From Variovorax sp. OAS795 (GTDB lineage: Bacteria; Pseudomonadota; Gammaproteobacteria; Burkholderiales; Burkholderiaceae_C): 64,000 bases of DNA. Every line of letters begins with the position of its first letter. The first letter of the stretch is position 1. This document shows positions 34,125-46,487 of this stretch, one piece after another. Under the pieces are notes generated by a model. It had not been told where the DNA came from and did not search any database. It was given only the letters and a program-made list of their open reading frames with translations. Location: contig NZ_JBEPOH010000001.1 in NCBI RefSeq assembly GCF_040546685.1, positions 4,588,001-4,652,000 of the forward strand, given 5' to 3'. A program made the translations under genes and the position numbers.

Positions 34125-34819
34125 CAATTCTCGACCTCTTCGTTGCTCGACACCGGTGGCGCGGCAACCGCACATGCCAACAGAACCACCAAGCCAAGGG
34201 CTAGTGCGCAGATCAACTCATAGCCGGGAAACCACGTGATCGCCAGGAGGACGCTGACCAAGCCTATGAGGACGGGCATCCAACGTCGGCGTGCAAGGTA
34301 CTGTTCGATTGCCAGGATGGTGAAAAGCGCCGGAAGCGCCAAGTCGAGATTCGGAATCCAGCCACCCGCCTGACCGCCGAGCACCACGCCGAGACCCGTT
34401 CCCAAAATCCAGTAGGCGTGATTGCACAGGCTGATGCGTGTTGCAAGCCGTGGGCGTTCGGAAGCTGGCAGCGTGGTCAGTACGGAATAGTTTTCGTCCG
34501 TTAATGCGGCAACCACATAGGCCCTGCTGAGGCGCCGCAGCGGCAGATGATCAATCAACGGAACTGCGTAGAGCACATGCCGAAGATTGACGAGCAAGGT
34601 CGTCAAGACCAGTGCACCCAACCCCACGGGAGAAGTCAGCATGGCGATTGCCGCAAATTGCAGGGCACCTGCAAACACGAACATGCTCATCGCCACTGCG
34701 AGCAGCGGCGAAAGACCCGCTTGTACAGCCAGCACGCCAAATGCAAAACCTGTTGGGAGGTATCCCATGCCCACCGGCAAAGTCCGTTGGAAAACTTCAG
34801 CCCAGATCTGGCGCCTCAT
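34124..34819 (-). CDS. azlC: AzlC family branched-chain amino acid exporter subunit
   Basis: 231 residues with about six to seven membrane helices. The conserved AzlC start LPVGMGYLPTGFAFGVLA, the FVFAGALQFAAIAML segment and LLVNLRHVLYAVPL, NYSVLTTL are present. With AzlD it exports leucine/isoleucine/valine or analogues. It is the first gene of the azlCD pair. A short region (34820-34861) separates it from a small lipoprotein on the same strand. The DNA from about 33.8 to 35.25 kb is visibly poorer in G+C than the rest of the window. Confidence 0.9.
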   Translation of the reverse strand: MRRQIWAEVFQRTLPVGMGYLPTGFAFGVLAVQAGLSPLLAVAMSMFVFAGALQFAAIAMLTSPVGLGALVLTTLLVNLRHVLYAVPLIDHLPLRRLSRAYVVAALTDENYSVLTTLPASERPRLATRISLCNHAYWILGTGLGVVLGGQAGGWIPNLDLALPALFTILAIEQYLARRRWMPVLIGLVSVLLAITWFPGYELICALALGLVVLLACAVAAPPVSSNEEVEN

Positions 34820-34861
34820 GGACGCCGAGAATTCCGTATTGCGCCATTCTTAAGCCTAGTC

Positions 34862-35011
34862 TCAGAATCCTTTGTCTGCCGCTCTATTCGGCTTGGAAGG
34901 CGTCTTATACATGTCGGTTGAGTTTTTCTGAGGTTCTGCATTTGCTTCATCTTTTTTGTCGGAACAAGCAAACAGGAATGTGCTCACGACGAGGATCAGA
35001 AACGGTTTCAT
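34862..35011 (-). CDS. Small putative lipoprotein
   Basis: 49 residues from ATG 35011: MKPFLILVVSTFLFAC, i.e. Lys, hydrophobic core and a lipobox LFAC with acylated Cys16, then a 33-residue charged mature peptide (SDKKDEAN...). Longer in-frame starts add a polar stretch that would spoil the signal peptide. The RBS is weak. Lies just upstream of azlC on the same strand in the lower-G+C patch. No family recognised; entericidin-like size but no sequence match claimed. Confidence 0.55.
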   Translation of the reverse strand: MKPFLILVVSTFLFACSDKKDEANAEPQKNSTDMYKTPSKPNRAADKGF

Positions 35012-35277
35012 TGAGATCAATCTCGCTACCGAGACGAGCGAAATGGTTGAGCGAAGAGGTGACGGCGAGTAGCGATCTGCCGACATGAGGCAGTGAGTCG
35101 ACTGCTAGTTTGCAGTGGAAGCCAACGCGGCCGTAAACGTCGATTGTTTATCGCTGGCGAATTCCTGCAATTTCGCACAGAAGAAACAGGCATGCGAGGC
35201 ACACGCAAGGCGGCACGTCCAAATCACAATTCGGCAACAAGATCCCAAATGGCTCGAGTCGCTTTGCAGGTGCGGAT

Positions 35278-36180
35278 CTATCGCCCCCACCACCCCTCGG
35301 CAAACCGCCCCTGCAGGAACGCCACGAAGCCCGACACCTTGCCCGGCACCAGCTTGGGCGAGGGAAAGACGGCGTGGATCTCCTGCTCGGGCAATGCGTG
35401 GTCGCCCAGCACCTCGACCACCTTGCCCGCCGCGAGCGATTCGCTCGCAACGTAGCGCGGCATGAGCGCAATGCCCAAGCCGTCGCGCGCGGCGGCCAGC
35501 ACGGCGGACAGGTTGTTGGAGCGGAAGCGGCCCGAGACGGGCACCGTCACCGCATCGCCCTTGGGCGTGTGCATGCGCCAGAACTCGTCGCCCACCACGC
35601 TGCTGTAGATGAGGGCCACGTGTGCGCTCAAGTCCTGCGCCCGCTTGGGCGTGCCGTGCTTCTTCAGGTACCCCGGCGCGGCGACCATGGCCCAGGGGTT
35701 GGTGCCGAGATAGCGCGCGCCCAGTGACGAATCGGCCAGCTTGCCCATGCGGATGGCGACGTCGATGCCCTGCGCGATGAGATCGACATAGCGGTCCTCG
35801 AAGCTCAGGTCGAGCTGCACCTGCGGATGCCGGCGCATGTACTCGAGTGCCAGCGGCACCACCACCCGGCGGCCGAAGGCCACGGAGGTGCCGACGCGCA
35901 AGAGCCCTTGTGCCTGGTTCTGGCGCAGCTGCACGATGCTCTCGGCCTCCTCGGCCTCGCGCACGATGTTCTTGCATTTCTCGTAGTAGAGCGCGCCCGG
36001 TTCGGTGAGGCTCACGCCGCGCGTGTTCCGGTTGAGGAGCCGCACCTTCAGCCGCGCCTCGGTGGCCGCGACCTGCTTGGTCACGGTGGGCTGGGTGGTG
36101 TGGAACTCGAGCGCCGCTTTCGAGAAGCTGCCGGTCTCGACCACGCGCACGAACATTTCCATTGCCAAGAGTCGGTCCAT
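35278..36180 (-). CDS. LysR family regulator divergent from gcl
   Basis: 300 residues. N-terminal HTH (MDRLLAMEMFVRVVETGSFSKAALEFHTTQPTVTKQVAATE) with the DRL/AM start typical of the CrgA/PecT-like group, and an effector domain ending FLQGRFAEGWW. Divergent from gcl-hyi-glxR with a clear LysR box (TATTCC-N5-GGAATA) at 36199-36215, so it is the likely regulator of glyoxylate use. The DNA downstream (35012-35277) has no gene I can support. Confidence 0.9.
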   Translation of the reverse strand: MDRLLAMEMFVRVVETGSFSKAALEFHTTQPTVTKQVAATEARLKVRLLNRNTRGVSLTEPGALYYEKCKNIVREAEEAESIVQLRQNQAQGLLRVGTSVAFGRRVVVPLALEYMRRHPQVQLDLSFEDRYVDLIAQGIDVAIRMGKLADSSLGARYLGTNPWAMVAAPGYLKKHGTPKRAQDLSAHVALIYSSVVGDEFWRMHTPKGDAVTVPVSGRFRSNNLSAVLAAARDGLGIALMPRYVASESLAAGKVVEVLGDHALPEQEIHAVFPSPKLVPGKVSGFVAFLQGRFAEGWWGR

Positions 36181-36198
36181 GGCCGGATGGTAGCCAGT

Positions 36199-36215
36199 TA
36201 TTCCAAGACGGAATA
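36199..36215. promoter_or_regulatory. LysR-type box in the lysR-gcl intergenic region
   Basis: TATTCC-AAGAC-GGAATA, perfect 6-bp arms with a 5-nt spacer, containing the T-N11-A signature. It is 19 bp upstream of the lysR start and 77 bp upstream of gcl. Confidence 0.7.
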
Positions 36216-36291
36216 GGTTTTATGGTCCCCAGCCGTCTTCTTCGAATGGCCTTCGCTTCCTAAAGTGGGCCCAACTCAAGGAGACAGTCCC

Positions 36292-38085
<1,794 letters not shown>

Positions 38086-38102
38086 GCACGGAGACACGCA
38101 CC

Positions 38103-38888
38103 ATGCCCAAGTTCGCAGCCAATCTCACGATGCTCTTCACCGAGCTGCCGTTCATGCAACGCTTCGAGGCCGCCGCCAAGGCGGGTTTCGAGGCGGTGGA
38201 ATATCTGTTTCCCTACCCCTTCGAGAAGAAGGAACTCGCGGCCGCGCTGCGCGCCAACGGCCTGCAGCAGGTGCTGCACAACCTGCCGGCCGGCGACTGG
38301 GACAAGGGCGAGCGCGGCATCGCCTGCCATCCGGACCGCACCGGCGAGTTCCGCGAAGGCATCGCGATGGCCATCGACTACGCCACCGCGCTGGGCTGCC
38401 CGCAGCTCAATTGCCTGGTCGGCAAGCTGCCGGCGGGCGTGAGCACCGAGGCCGCCCACAAGACCGTGGTCGAGAACCTGCGGCTGGCCGCCGGCGAACT
38501 CGAAGCGGCCGGCCTGCGGCTCTTGATCGAGCCCATCAACACCTTCGACATCCCGGGCTTCTTCCTGACGCGCACCGACCAGGCACTCGCCCTGATCGAG
38601 GAGGTGGGATCGTCGAACCTGCGCGTGCAGTACGACATCTATCACGCGCAGCGCATGGAAGGCGAGCTGGGCAACACGCTGTCCAAGCACCTTGCGCGCA
38701 TCGGCCACATCCAGCTGGCCGACAACCCCGGGCGCGGCGAGCCGGGCACGGGCGAGATCAACTACCCCTGGCTCTTCAGGCACATCGATTCGATCGGCTA
38801 CGAGGGCTGGATCGGCTGCGAATACAAGCCGCGCACCGACACGGTCGACGGACTCGGATGGCGCCAGGCCCTGGCCCCGCAGAAGTGA
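38103..38888 (+). CDS. hyi: Hydroxypyruvate isomerase
   Basis: 261 residues, xylose-isomerase-like TIM barrel. Motifs: NLTMLFTELPFMQRF at residues 7-21, LHNLPAGDWDKGERGIACHP, LIEPINTFDIPGFFL with metal-ligand Glu, and the C-terminal GWIGCEYKP. It interconverts hydroxypyruvate and tartronate semialdehyde. It starts 17 bp after gcl, in the standard gcl-hyi-glxR order. Confidence 0.95.
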   Translation: MPKFAANLTMLFTELPFMQRFEAAAKAGFEAVEYLFPYPFEKKELAAALRANGLQQVLHNLPAGDWDKGERGIACHPDRTGEFREGIAMAIDYATALGCPQLNCLVGKLPAGVSTEAAHKTVVENLRLAAGELEAAGLRLLIEPINTFDIPGFFLTRTDQALALIEEVGSSNLRVQYDIYHAQRMEGELGNTLSKHLARIGHIQLADNPGRGEPGTGEINYPWLFRHIDSIGYEGWIGCEYKPRTDTVDGLGWRQALAPQK

Positions 38889-38921
38889 ACCCAGACAACA
38901 GCACCCAAGGAAACTGAAGAC

Positions 38922-39830
38922 ATGTCGCAATCGCAAAAAATCGGATTCATCGGCCTCGGCATCATGGGCGCGCCCATGGCGGGCCATCTGCTCGACGCGG
39001 GCCACCAGCTGTTCGTGAACACCCAGGGCAACACGCCCGAGCCCTTCATCTCGAAGGCGACCATCTGCGCCTCGGCCGCCGAGGTGGCGCGCCTGGCCGA
39101 CGTGATCTTCATCATGGTGCCCGACACGCCCGACGTGGAGAAGGTGCTGTTCGGCGAGCCGGGCACGCAGGGCGTGGCAGAAGGCCTGAAGGACTCATGC
39201 GGCAAGATCGTGGTCGACTGCAGCTCCATCGATCCGATTGCCACCAAGGCCTTTGCCAAGCGCATCCTCGCGCTGGGCTGCGGCTACATCGATGCGCCGG
39301 TGTCGGGCGGCGAAGTGGGCGCCAAGGCCGCGAGCCTCACGATCATGTGCGGCGGCGACGAAGGCACTTTCGGCCAGGTGCGCCCGCTGCTCGAGAAGAT
39401 GGGCAAGAACGTCACGCTGGTGGGCAACGTGGGCGACGGCCAGGTCTGCAAGGTGGCCAACCAGATCATTGTGGCGCTGAACATCGCGGCCGTGGGCGAG
39501 GCGCTGCTGTTCGCGTCCAAGGCGGGCGCCGATCCGGCCAAGGTGCGCCAGGCGCTGATGGGCGGCTTTGCCAGCTCGCGCATCCTCGAGGTGCACGGCG
39601 AACGCATGATCAAGCGCACCTTCGCGCCGGGCTTCCGTATCTCGCTGCACCAGAAGGACCTGAACCTCGCGCTGCAGAGCGCCCGTGCGCTGGGCGTGGC
39701 GCTGCCCCAGACGGCCGGCGCGGCCCAGTTGATGAATGCCTGCGCGGCGCTCGGCCACGGTCAGCAGGACCACTCGGCCCTGGTGCGCGCGCTCGAGGCG
39801 CTGGCGCAGCACACGGTGACCCCGGACTGA
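38922..39830 (+). CDS. glxR: Tartronate semialdehyde reductase (2-hydroxy-3-oxopropionate reductase)
   Basis: 302 residues, beta-hydroxyacid dehydrogenase family. N-terminal NAD(P) site GFIGLGIMGAPMAGHL, substrate motif DAPVSGGEVGAK near residue 125 and catalytic Lys in GQVCKVANQIIV near 180. It reduces tartronate semialdehyde to D-glycerate, which the kinase at 7789-9129 phosphorylates. It follows hyi by 33 bp with a good RBS. Last gene of the operon; the next gene is convergent. Confidence 0.95.
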   Translation: MSQSQKIGFIGLGIMGAPMAGHLLDAGHQLFVNTQGNTPEPFISKATICASAAEVARLADVIFIMVPDTPDVEKVLFGEPGTQGVAEGLKDSCGKIVVDCSSIDPIATKAFAKRILALGCGYIDAPVSGGEVGAKAASLTIMCGGDEGTFGQVRPLLEKMGKNVTLVGNVGDGQVCKVANQIIVALNIAAVGEALLFASKAGADPAKVRQALMGGFASSRILEVHGERMIKRTFAPGFRISLHQKDLNLALQSARALGVALPQTAGAAQLMNACAALGHGQQDHSALVRALEALAQHTVTPD

Positions 39831-39839
39831 ACCTCCGGC

Positions 39840-41189
39840 TCAGGTCTTCGCGGCCTCGAGAGATTCCTTGAGGTTGCGCCGGCGCCATGCCCAGGTCTTG
39901 ATGGCCTGCGGCAGGATGCCGATGCACGAGGCGTAGTAGGTCACCTTGAAGCCCCAGAAGCGCGGGCCGATGGGCGTGTCGCGGAACAGGTCGCCCGCCA
40001 GGATGGACAAGAGCGCCTCCTGCATGCGCCAGATGTTGCGCGGCGCCATGAAGAGGCGGCGGATGGCGGGCGAGGTGATGCGGTAGATGAACCACGAGAA
40101 CATCTTCGGCCCGTGCTTCATGACCTTTTCATAGTGCCGGAAGGCGCGCTCGGCTTCCTTCGCCTCGCCCTTGAGCCATAGATCAGCGGCGGCGGCAGCC
40201 TCGAAGCCGCTGTTCATCGCCAGGTATACGCCCGACGAGAACATCGGGTCGACGAAGGCATAGGCGTCGCCCACCATCATGAAGCGGTCGCCGCGGCAGA
40301 ACTTGGAGTCGTAGGCGTAGTTTCCGGTGGTGGTGGCGCCTTCCATCAGCGTGGCGTTCTTCAGGCGCGCGGCCAGCTTGGGCGCGAGCGCAATGGTCTG
40401 CATGAGGAAATCTTCCAGCGACGCACCCTGGCGGCGCTTGAAGTACGCGGGCGAGGCCACGGCGCCGACGCTCACGGTGCCGTCCTTGAGCGGGATGTAC
40501 CAGAACCAGCCGTGGTCGAACCAGAACAGCGAGATGTTGCCCTCGAAGCGGCCCGGCCGGCGCTCGGCATTGGCAAAGTGGCCATAGAGCGCCGCGCTCG
40601 CATGCTTGCGGTTGCGCTGCTTGGCATCGAACTGGTTCGACAGCAGCGTGTCGCGTCCGCTGGCATCGATCACGAAGCGCGGGCGCCACTGGATCTCGGC
40701 GCCGTCGTCGGCCTTGACCTTCACCAGCGGCCGGTTGCCGGGCGTGCCCTTGCCGGCGTCCATGTCGACGCCGGTGACCCGCTGGCCTTCGAAGGTGCGC
40801 ACCCCGCGCTTGGCGGCGTGGCGGAACAGCAGCTCGTCGAACTCCGAGCGGCGCACGTGCACGGCATACGGAAAGCTCTTGTCCATCGCCTCGCCGAAGT
40901 CGAAGTGGCTGGTGTGGTCGTGCCACGGCGAGACAAACTCGGCGCCGTGCTTCTTGATGCCGATCGCCTCGACCTCGGTGCGGACGCCGAGCCGGTCGAA
41001 CAGCGGCATGTTCATGGGCAACAGCGATTCGCCGATATGGAAGCGCGGGTGCTGCGCCTTCTCGATCAGCACCACGTCGTGCCCCTTGTCGGCCAGCAGC
41101 GCCGCCACGGTGGAGCCCGCGGGCCCGCCGCCGATGACCACGACGTCGGGCTCTGTGCTGGTGAAAGGTCCTGGCGTCATGCGCTCCAT
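39840..41189 (-). CDS. FAD-dependent oxidoreductase of the tryptophan-halogenase/geranylgeranyl-reductase type
   Basis: 449 residues. N-terminal FAD dinucleotide motif VVIGGGPAGSTVAALL (residues 16-31), a HIGESLLP motif near residue 51 as in flavin-dependent halogenases, and the second FAD motif GDRFMMVGDAYAFVDPMFSSGV. The halogenase WxWxIP tryptophan motif is only loosely matched by WFWYIPL. These proteins include halogenases, geranylgeranyl reductases and polyketide or resorcinol-pathway oxidoreductases. Start could be ATG 41189 or 41180; the second has GGAG at better spacing. Convergent with glxR, divergent from maeB. Confidence 0.75.
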   Translation of the reverse strand: MERMTPGPFTSTEPDVVVIGGGPAGSTVAALLADKGHDVVLIEKAQHPRFHIGESLLPMNMPLFDRLGVRTEVEAIGIKKHGAEFVSPWHDHTSHFDFGEAMDKSFPYAVHVRRSEFDELLFRHAAKRGVRTFEGQRVTGVDMDAGKGTPGNRPLVKVKADDGAEIQWRPRFVIDASGRDTLLSNQFDAKQRNRKHASAALYGHFANAERRPGRFEGNISLFWFDHGWFWYIPLKDGTVSVGAVASPAYFKRRQGASLEDFLMQTIALAPKLAARLKNATLMEGATTTGNYAYDSKFCRGDRFMMVGDAYAFVDPMFSSGVYLAMNSGFEAAAAADLWLKGEAKEAERAFRHYEKVMKHGPKMFSWFIYRITSPAIRRLFMAPRNIWRMQEALLSILAGDLFRDTPIGPRFWGFKVTYYASCIGILPQAIKTWAWRRRNLKESLEAAKT

Positions 41190-41395
41190 CCTGGGTCGTT
41201 CTTCATTGTTGACGTTGGCCGGCCGGTGGGCCGATGCACGGGGATGCCGGCCAGGCAACCCCGGCAGCAGCGCGGAGTTTAGCGAGTCGGGCGCCCGGCG
41301 CTTGCGGCTTGTTGCATCACGGCTCGCTCTCCCTGAGGCGGAAGGCCATGCTTTTGCGGTAGCCTCATTGCCCGTCAGAAACAAGGAGACTTTTC

Positions 41396-43699
<2,304 letters not shown>

Positions 43700-43711
43700 G
43701 CGCTCGCCGCA

Positions 43712-43736
43712 AACCCCCGGGTGCAACCCGGGGGTT
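43712..43736 (+). terminator. Hairpin terminator after maeB
   Basis: AACCCCCGGGT-GCA-ACCCGGGGGTT: perfect 11-bp stem with a 3-nt loop, 12 bp after the stop. Very stable; no U-tract. Confidence 0.65.
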
Positions 43737-43768
43737 CGCACCAATCGCGTGCGGGCACCGTTTTTGCT

Positions 43769-43786
43769 TGAATGCAGAAGCATTCA
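43769..43786. promoter_or_regulatory. Operator candidate upstream of the NMT1-type ABC operon
   Basis: TGAATGC-AGAA-GCATTCA, perfect 7-bp arms, ending 17 bp before the receptor start codon. The right half AGAAGCATTCA (43776-43786) matches the core of the 18-bp inverted repeat at 51734/51882 in 10 of 11 bases. Confidence 0.6.
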
Positions 43787-43803
43787 CCTTCCACGGATCC
43801 CGC

Positions 43804-44838
43804 ATGAACAAGCGCCAACTGCTCCAGTCCTTCCTCGCCGCCTCGGCCCTCAGCTTCGGCCTTTCTCCGGCCTTGGCCCAGACCACGACGCCGATCAAGT
43901 TCCAGCTCGACTGGCGTTTCGAAGGTCCGGCCGCGCTGTTCCTGCACCCGGCCGCCAAGGGCTACTTCAAGGCCGCGGGGCTGGACGTGACCATCGACGC
44001 GGGCAACGGCTCGGGCGGCACGGTCACGCGCGTGGCATCGGGCGCCTATGAAATGGGCTTTGCCGACCTGGCCGCGCTGATGGAATTCCACGCCAACAAC
44101 CCCGACAGCCCGAACAAGCCGGTGGCGGTGATGATGGTCTACAACAACACGCCGGCCTCGGTCATGGCGCTCAAGAAGAGCGGCATCGCCAAGCCGGCCG
44201 ACCTGGCCGGCAAGAAGATGGGTGCGCCGGTATTCGACGCCGGCCGCCGCGCATTCCCGATCTTCGCCAAGGCCAACAACATCGGCGCCGTCAACTGGAC
44301 CGCCATGGACCCGACGTTGCGCGAAACCATGCTGATCCGCGGCGACATCGACGCCATCACCGGCTTCACCTTCACCTCGCTGCTGAACCTGGAGGCGCGC
44401 GGCGCCAAGGCGGCGGACATCGTCGTGCTGCCCTACCCCGACTATGGCGTGAAGCTCTACGGCAACGTGATCATCGCGTCGCCCAAGCTCATCAAGGAGA
44501 ACCCCGAGGCGGTGAAGAAATTCCTCTCCGCCTTTGCCAAGGGCGCGAGGGAAGTCATCGCCAATCCCGCGGTCGCCATCGAATCGGTGAAGGCGCGCGA
44601 CGGCATCATCGACAGCAAGCTCGAAACCCGCCGCCTGCAGCTGGCCATCGACACCGTGATCAACAGCGCCGACGCGCGCAGCGAAGGCTTTGGCGCGGCC
44701 AACGCGGGCCGCATGTCGCTGATGGCCTCGCAGGTGTCGGACGCCTTCAACACCAAGACGCGCGTGAGCCCCGACGCCGTATGGACGGCCGCGCTGCTGC
44801 CGCCCGCGGCCGAGCTCAACGGCGTGCTGCGCAAGTGA
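43804..44838 (+). CDS. NMT1/THI5-type ABC transporter substrate-binding protein
   Basis: 344 residues with a Sec signal ending near ALAQT. The mature N-terminus IKFQLDWRFEGPAALFLHPAAKGYF and GSGGTVTRVASGAYEMGFADL are typical of the NMT1/SsuA/ThiY receptor class that binds pyrimidine-like, sulfonate or other N-heterocyclic ligands. First gene of a four-gene unit: receptor, ATPase, permease, nucleoside deaminase, suggesting uptake of a nucleobase-like or pterin-like compound (inference). A second receptor of identical length is at 52000. A palindromic operator sits directly before the gene. Confidence 0.9.
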   Translation: MNKRQLLQSFLAASALSFGLSPALAQTTTPIKFQLDWRFEGPAALFLHPAAKGYFKAAGLDVTIDAGNGSGGTVTRVASGAYEMGFADLAALMEFHANNPDSPNKPVAVMMVYNNTPASVMALKKSGIAKPADLAGKKMGAPVFDAGRRAFPIFAKANNIGAVNWTAMDPTLRETMLIRGDIDAITGFTFTSLLNLEARGAKAADIVVLPYPDYGVKLYGNVIIASPKLIKENPEAVKKFLSAFAKGAREVIANPAVAIESVKARDGIIDSKLETRRLQLAIDTVINSADARSEGFGAANAGRMSLMASQVSDAFNTKTRVSPDAVWTAALLPPAAELNGVLRK

Positions 44839-45698
44839 TGGCGGAGGCACCGAGCGCGGCCGCTGCTTCCTTCGTCGATTTCCAGGACGTCTGGCTCGCC
44901 TACAACGAGGAGCTGCTGCGCGCCAACCACTTCGCGGTCGAGGCCATCGACCTGAAGGTGAAGCGCGGCGAGTTCATCGCCATCGTCGGGCCGTCGGGCT
45001 GCGGCAAGTCGACCTTCATGAAGCTCACCACGGGCCTGAAGATGCCGTCGATGGGCAAGATCCGCATCGACGGCCAGCCCGTGACCGGACCGCTCAAGAT
45101 CTCGGGCATGGCGTTCCAGGCGCCCTCGCTGCTGCCCTGGCGCACCACGGTGGACAACGTGCTGCTGCCGCTCGAGATCGTCGAGCCCTACCGCTCCAGC
45201 TTCAAGGCCAGGCGCAAGGAATACGTCGAGCGTGCGCGCAAGCTGCTGCAGAAGGTGGGCCTTGCGGGCTACGAGGACAAGTTTCCGTGGCAGCTCTCCG
45301 GCGGCATGCAGCAGCGCGCGAGCATCTGCCGCGCGCTCATCCACGAGCCCAAGATGCTGCTGCTCGATGAGCCCTTCGGCGCACTCGATGCCTTCACGCG
45401 CGAGGAGCTCTGGTGCATCCTGCGCGACCTCTGGACCGAGCAGCAGTTCAACGTCATCCTGGTGACGCACGACCTGCGCGAATCGGTGTTCCTGGCCGAC
45501 ACGGTGTACGTGATGAGCAAGAGCCCCGGCCGCTTCGTGGTCAAGCGCGAGATCGAGCTGCCGCGTCCGCGCGAGCTGGAGCTCACCTACACCAAGGAGT
45601 TCACCGACATCGTGCTGGAGCTGCGCGGGCACATCGGCGCCATCCGCAACACGGGCATCAGCGCGGCGCAAACCGCGGCCGCTGCCGCGTCCCACTGA
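44838..45698 (+). CDS. ABC transporter ATP-binding protein (NitT/TauT type)
   Basis: 286 residues. Walker A GPSGCGKST (about residues 54-62), Q-loop near FQAPSLLPWRT, signature LSGGMQQR, Walker B MLLLDEPFGALD and the switch His in VTHDLRES. The pattern LLPWRT...EPFGALDAFTRE belongs to the nitrate/taurine/thiamin-precursor group. It couples ATP hydrolysis to transport through the permease at 45707. The ATG overlaps the receptor stop (ATGATG region, one base shared), so translation is coupled. It may also serve the orphan receptor at 52000. Confidence 0.95.
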   Translation: MAEAPSAAAASFVDFQDVWLAYNEELLRANHFAVEAIDLKVKRGEFIAIVGPSGCGKSTFMKLTTGLKMPSMGKIRIDGQPVTGPLKISGMAFQAPSLLPWRTTVDNVLLPLEIVEPYRSSFKARRKEYVERARKLLQKVGLAGYEDKFPWQLSGGMQQRASICRALIHEPKMLLLDEPFGALDAFTREELWCILRDLWTEQQFNVILVTHDLRESVFLADTVYVMSKSPGRFVVKREIELPRPRELELTYTKEFTDIVLELRGHIGAIRNTGISAAQTAAAAASH

Positions 45699-45706
45699 GC
45701 CGCGCC

Positions 45707-46477
45707 ATGAAGAACACCAAGCAACTCGAACGCTGGTCGCCCTGGCTGCTGCTCGTGGCGGTCATCCTGCTGTGGCAGGTGATCTGCGCAGGCTTCGGCG
45801 TCTCGGACTTCATCTTTCCGAGCCCGCTGCGCATCTGGACCCAGTTCTGGGAATTCAAGGAAATCATCGCGGGCCACGCGTGGCGCACCTTCTGGGTCAC
45901 GATGGCGGGCTTCGGCCTGGCGATCGTCGTCGGCGTGCTGATGGGCTTCGTGATCGGCAGCTCGCGCATCGCGTATGCGGCGATCTATCCGCTCATGACG
46001 GCGTTCAATGCACTGCCCAAGGCGGCCTTCGTGCCGATCCTGGTCGTGTGGTTCGGCATCGGCGTCGGGCCGGCGATCCTCACGGCCTTCCTGATCAGCT
46101 TCTTCCCGATCATGGTGAACATCGCCACCGGACTCGCCACGCTGGAGCCCGAACTGGAAGACGTGCTGCGCGTGCTCGGCGCCAAGCGCTGGGACGTGCT
46201 CATGAAGATCGGCCTGCCGCGCTCCATGCCCTACTTCTTCGGTTCGCTCAAGGTGGCGATCACGCTGGCCTTCGTCGGCACCACGGTCAGCGAGATGACC
46301 GCCGCCAACGAAGGCATCGGCTACCTGCTGATCTCCGCCGGCTCGGCCATGCAGATGGGCCTGGCCTTCGCGGGCCTGATGGTGGTCGGCGCCATGGCCA
46401 TGCTGATGTACGAACTCTTCAGCGTGATCGAGAAGCACACCACCGGCTGGGCGCACCGCGGATCGCAAAACCAATGA
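45707..46477 (+). CDS. ABC transporter permease (NitT/TauT type)
   Basis: 256 residues with six membrane helices. N-terminal helix WSPWLLLVAVILLWQVI, family PSPLRIW motif, and the ATPase-contact loop near LEPELEDVLRVLGAKRWDVLMKIGLP. Single permease type, forming a homodimer in the inner membrane with the ATPase. It begins 8 bp after the ATPase stop. Ends 10 bp before the deaminase gene. Confidence 0.94.
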   Translation: MKNTKQLERWSPWLLLVAVILLWQVICAGFGVSDFIFPSPLRIWTQFWEFKEIIAGHAWRTFWVTMAGFGLAIVVGVLMGFVIGSSRIAYAAIYPLMTAFNALPKAAFVPILVVWFGIGVGPAILTAFLISFFPIMVNIATGLATLEPELEDVLRVLGAKRWDVLMKIGLPRSMPYFFGSLKVAITLAFVGTTVSEMTAANEGIGYLLISAGSAMQMGLAFAGLMVVGAMAMLMYELFSVIEKHTTGWAHRGSQNQ

Positions 46478-46487
46478 GGCACTGCAG

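Noticed and set aside
35115..35277. ORF in the gap downstream of the gcl-regulator lysR
   Set aside because: It runs into the lysR 3' end in another frame, lacks an RBS and shows no recognisable protein pattern.
40222..40232. GGTATACG-like sequence inside the FAD oxidoreductase gene
   Set aside because: Not a match to TGTATACA and located in coding sequence, so not counted as a regulon site.
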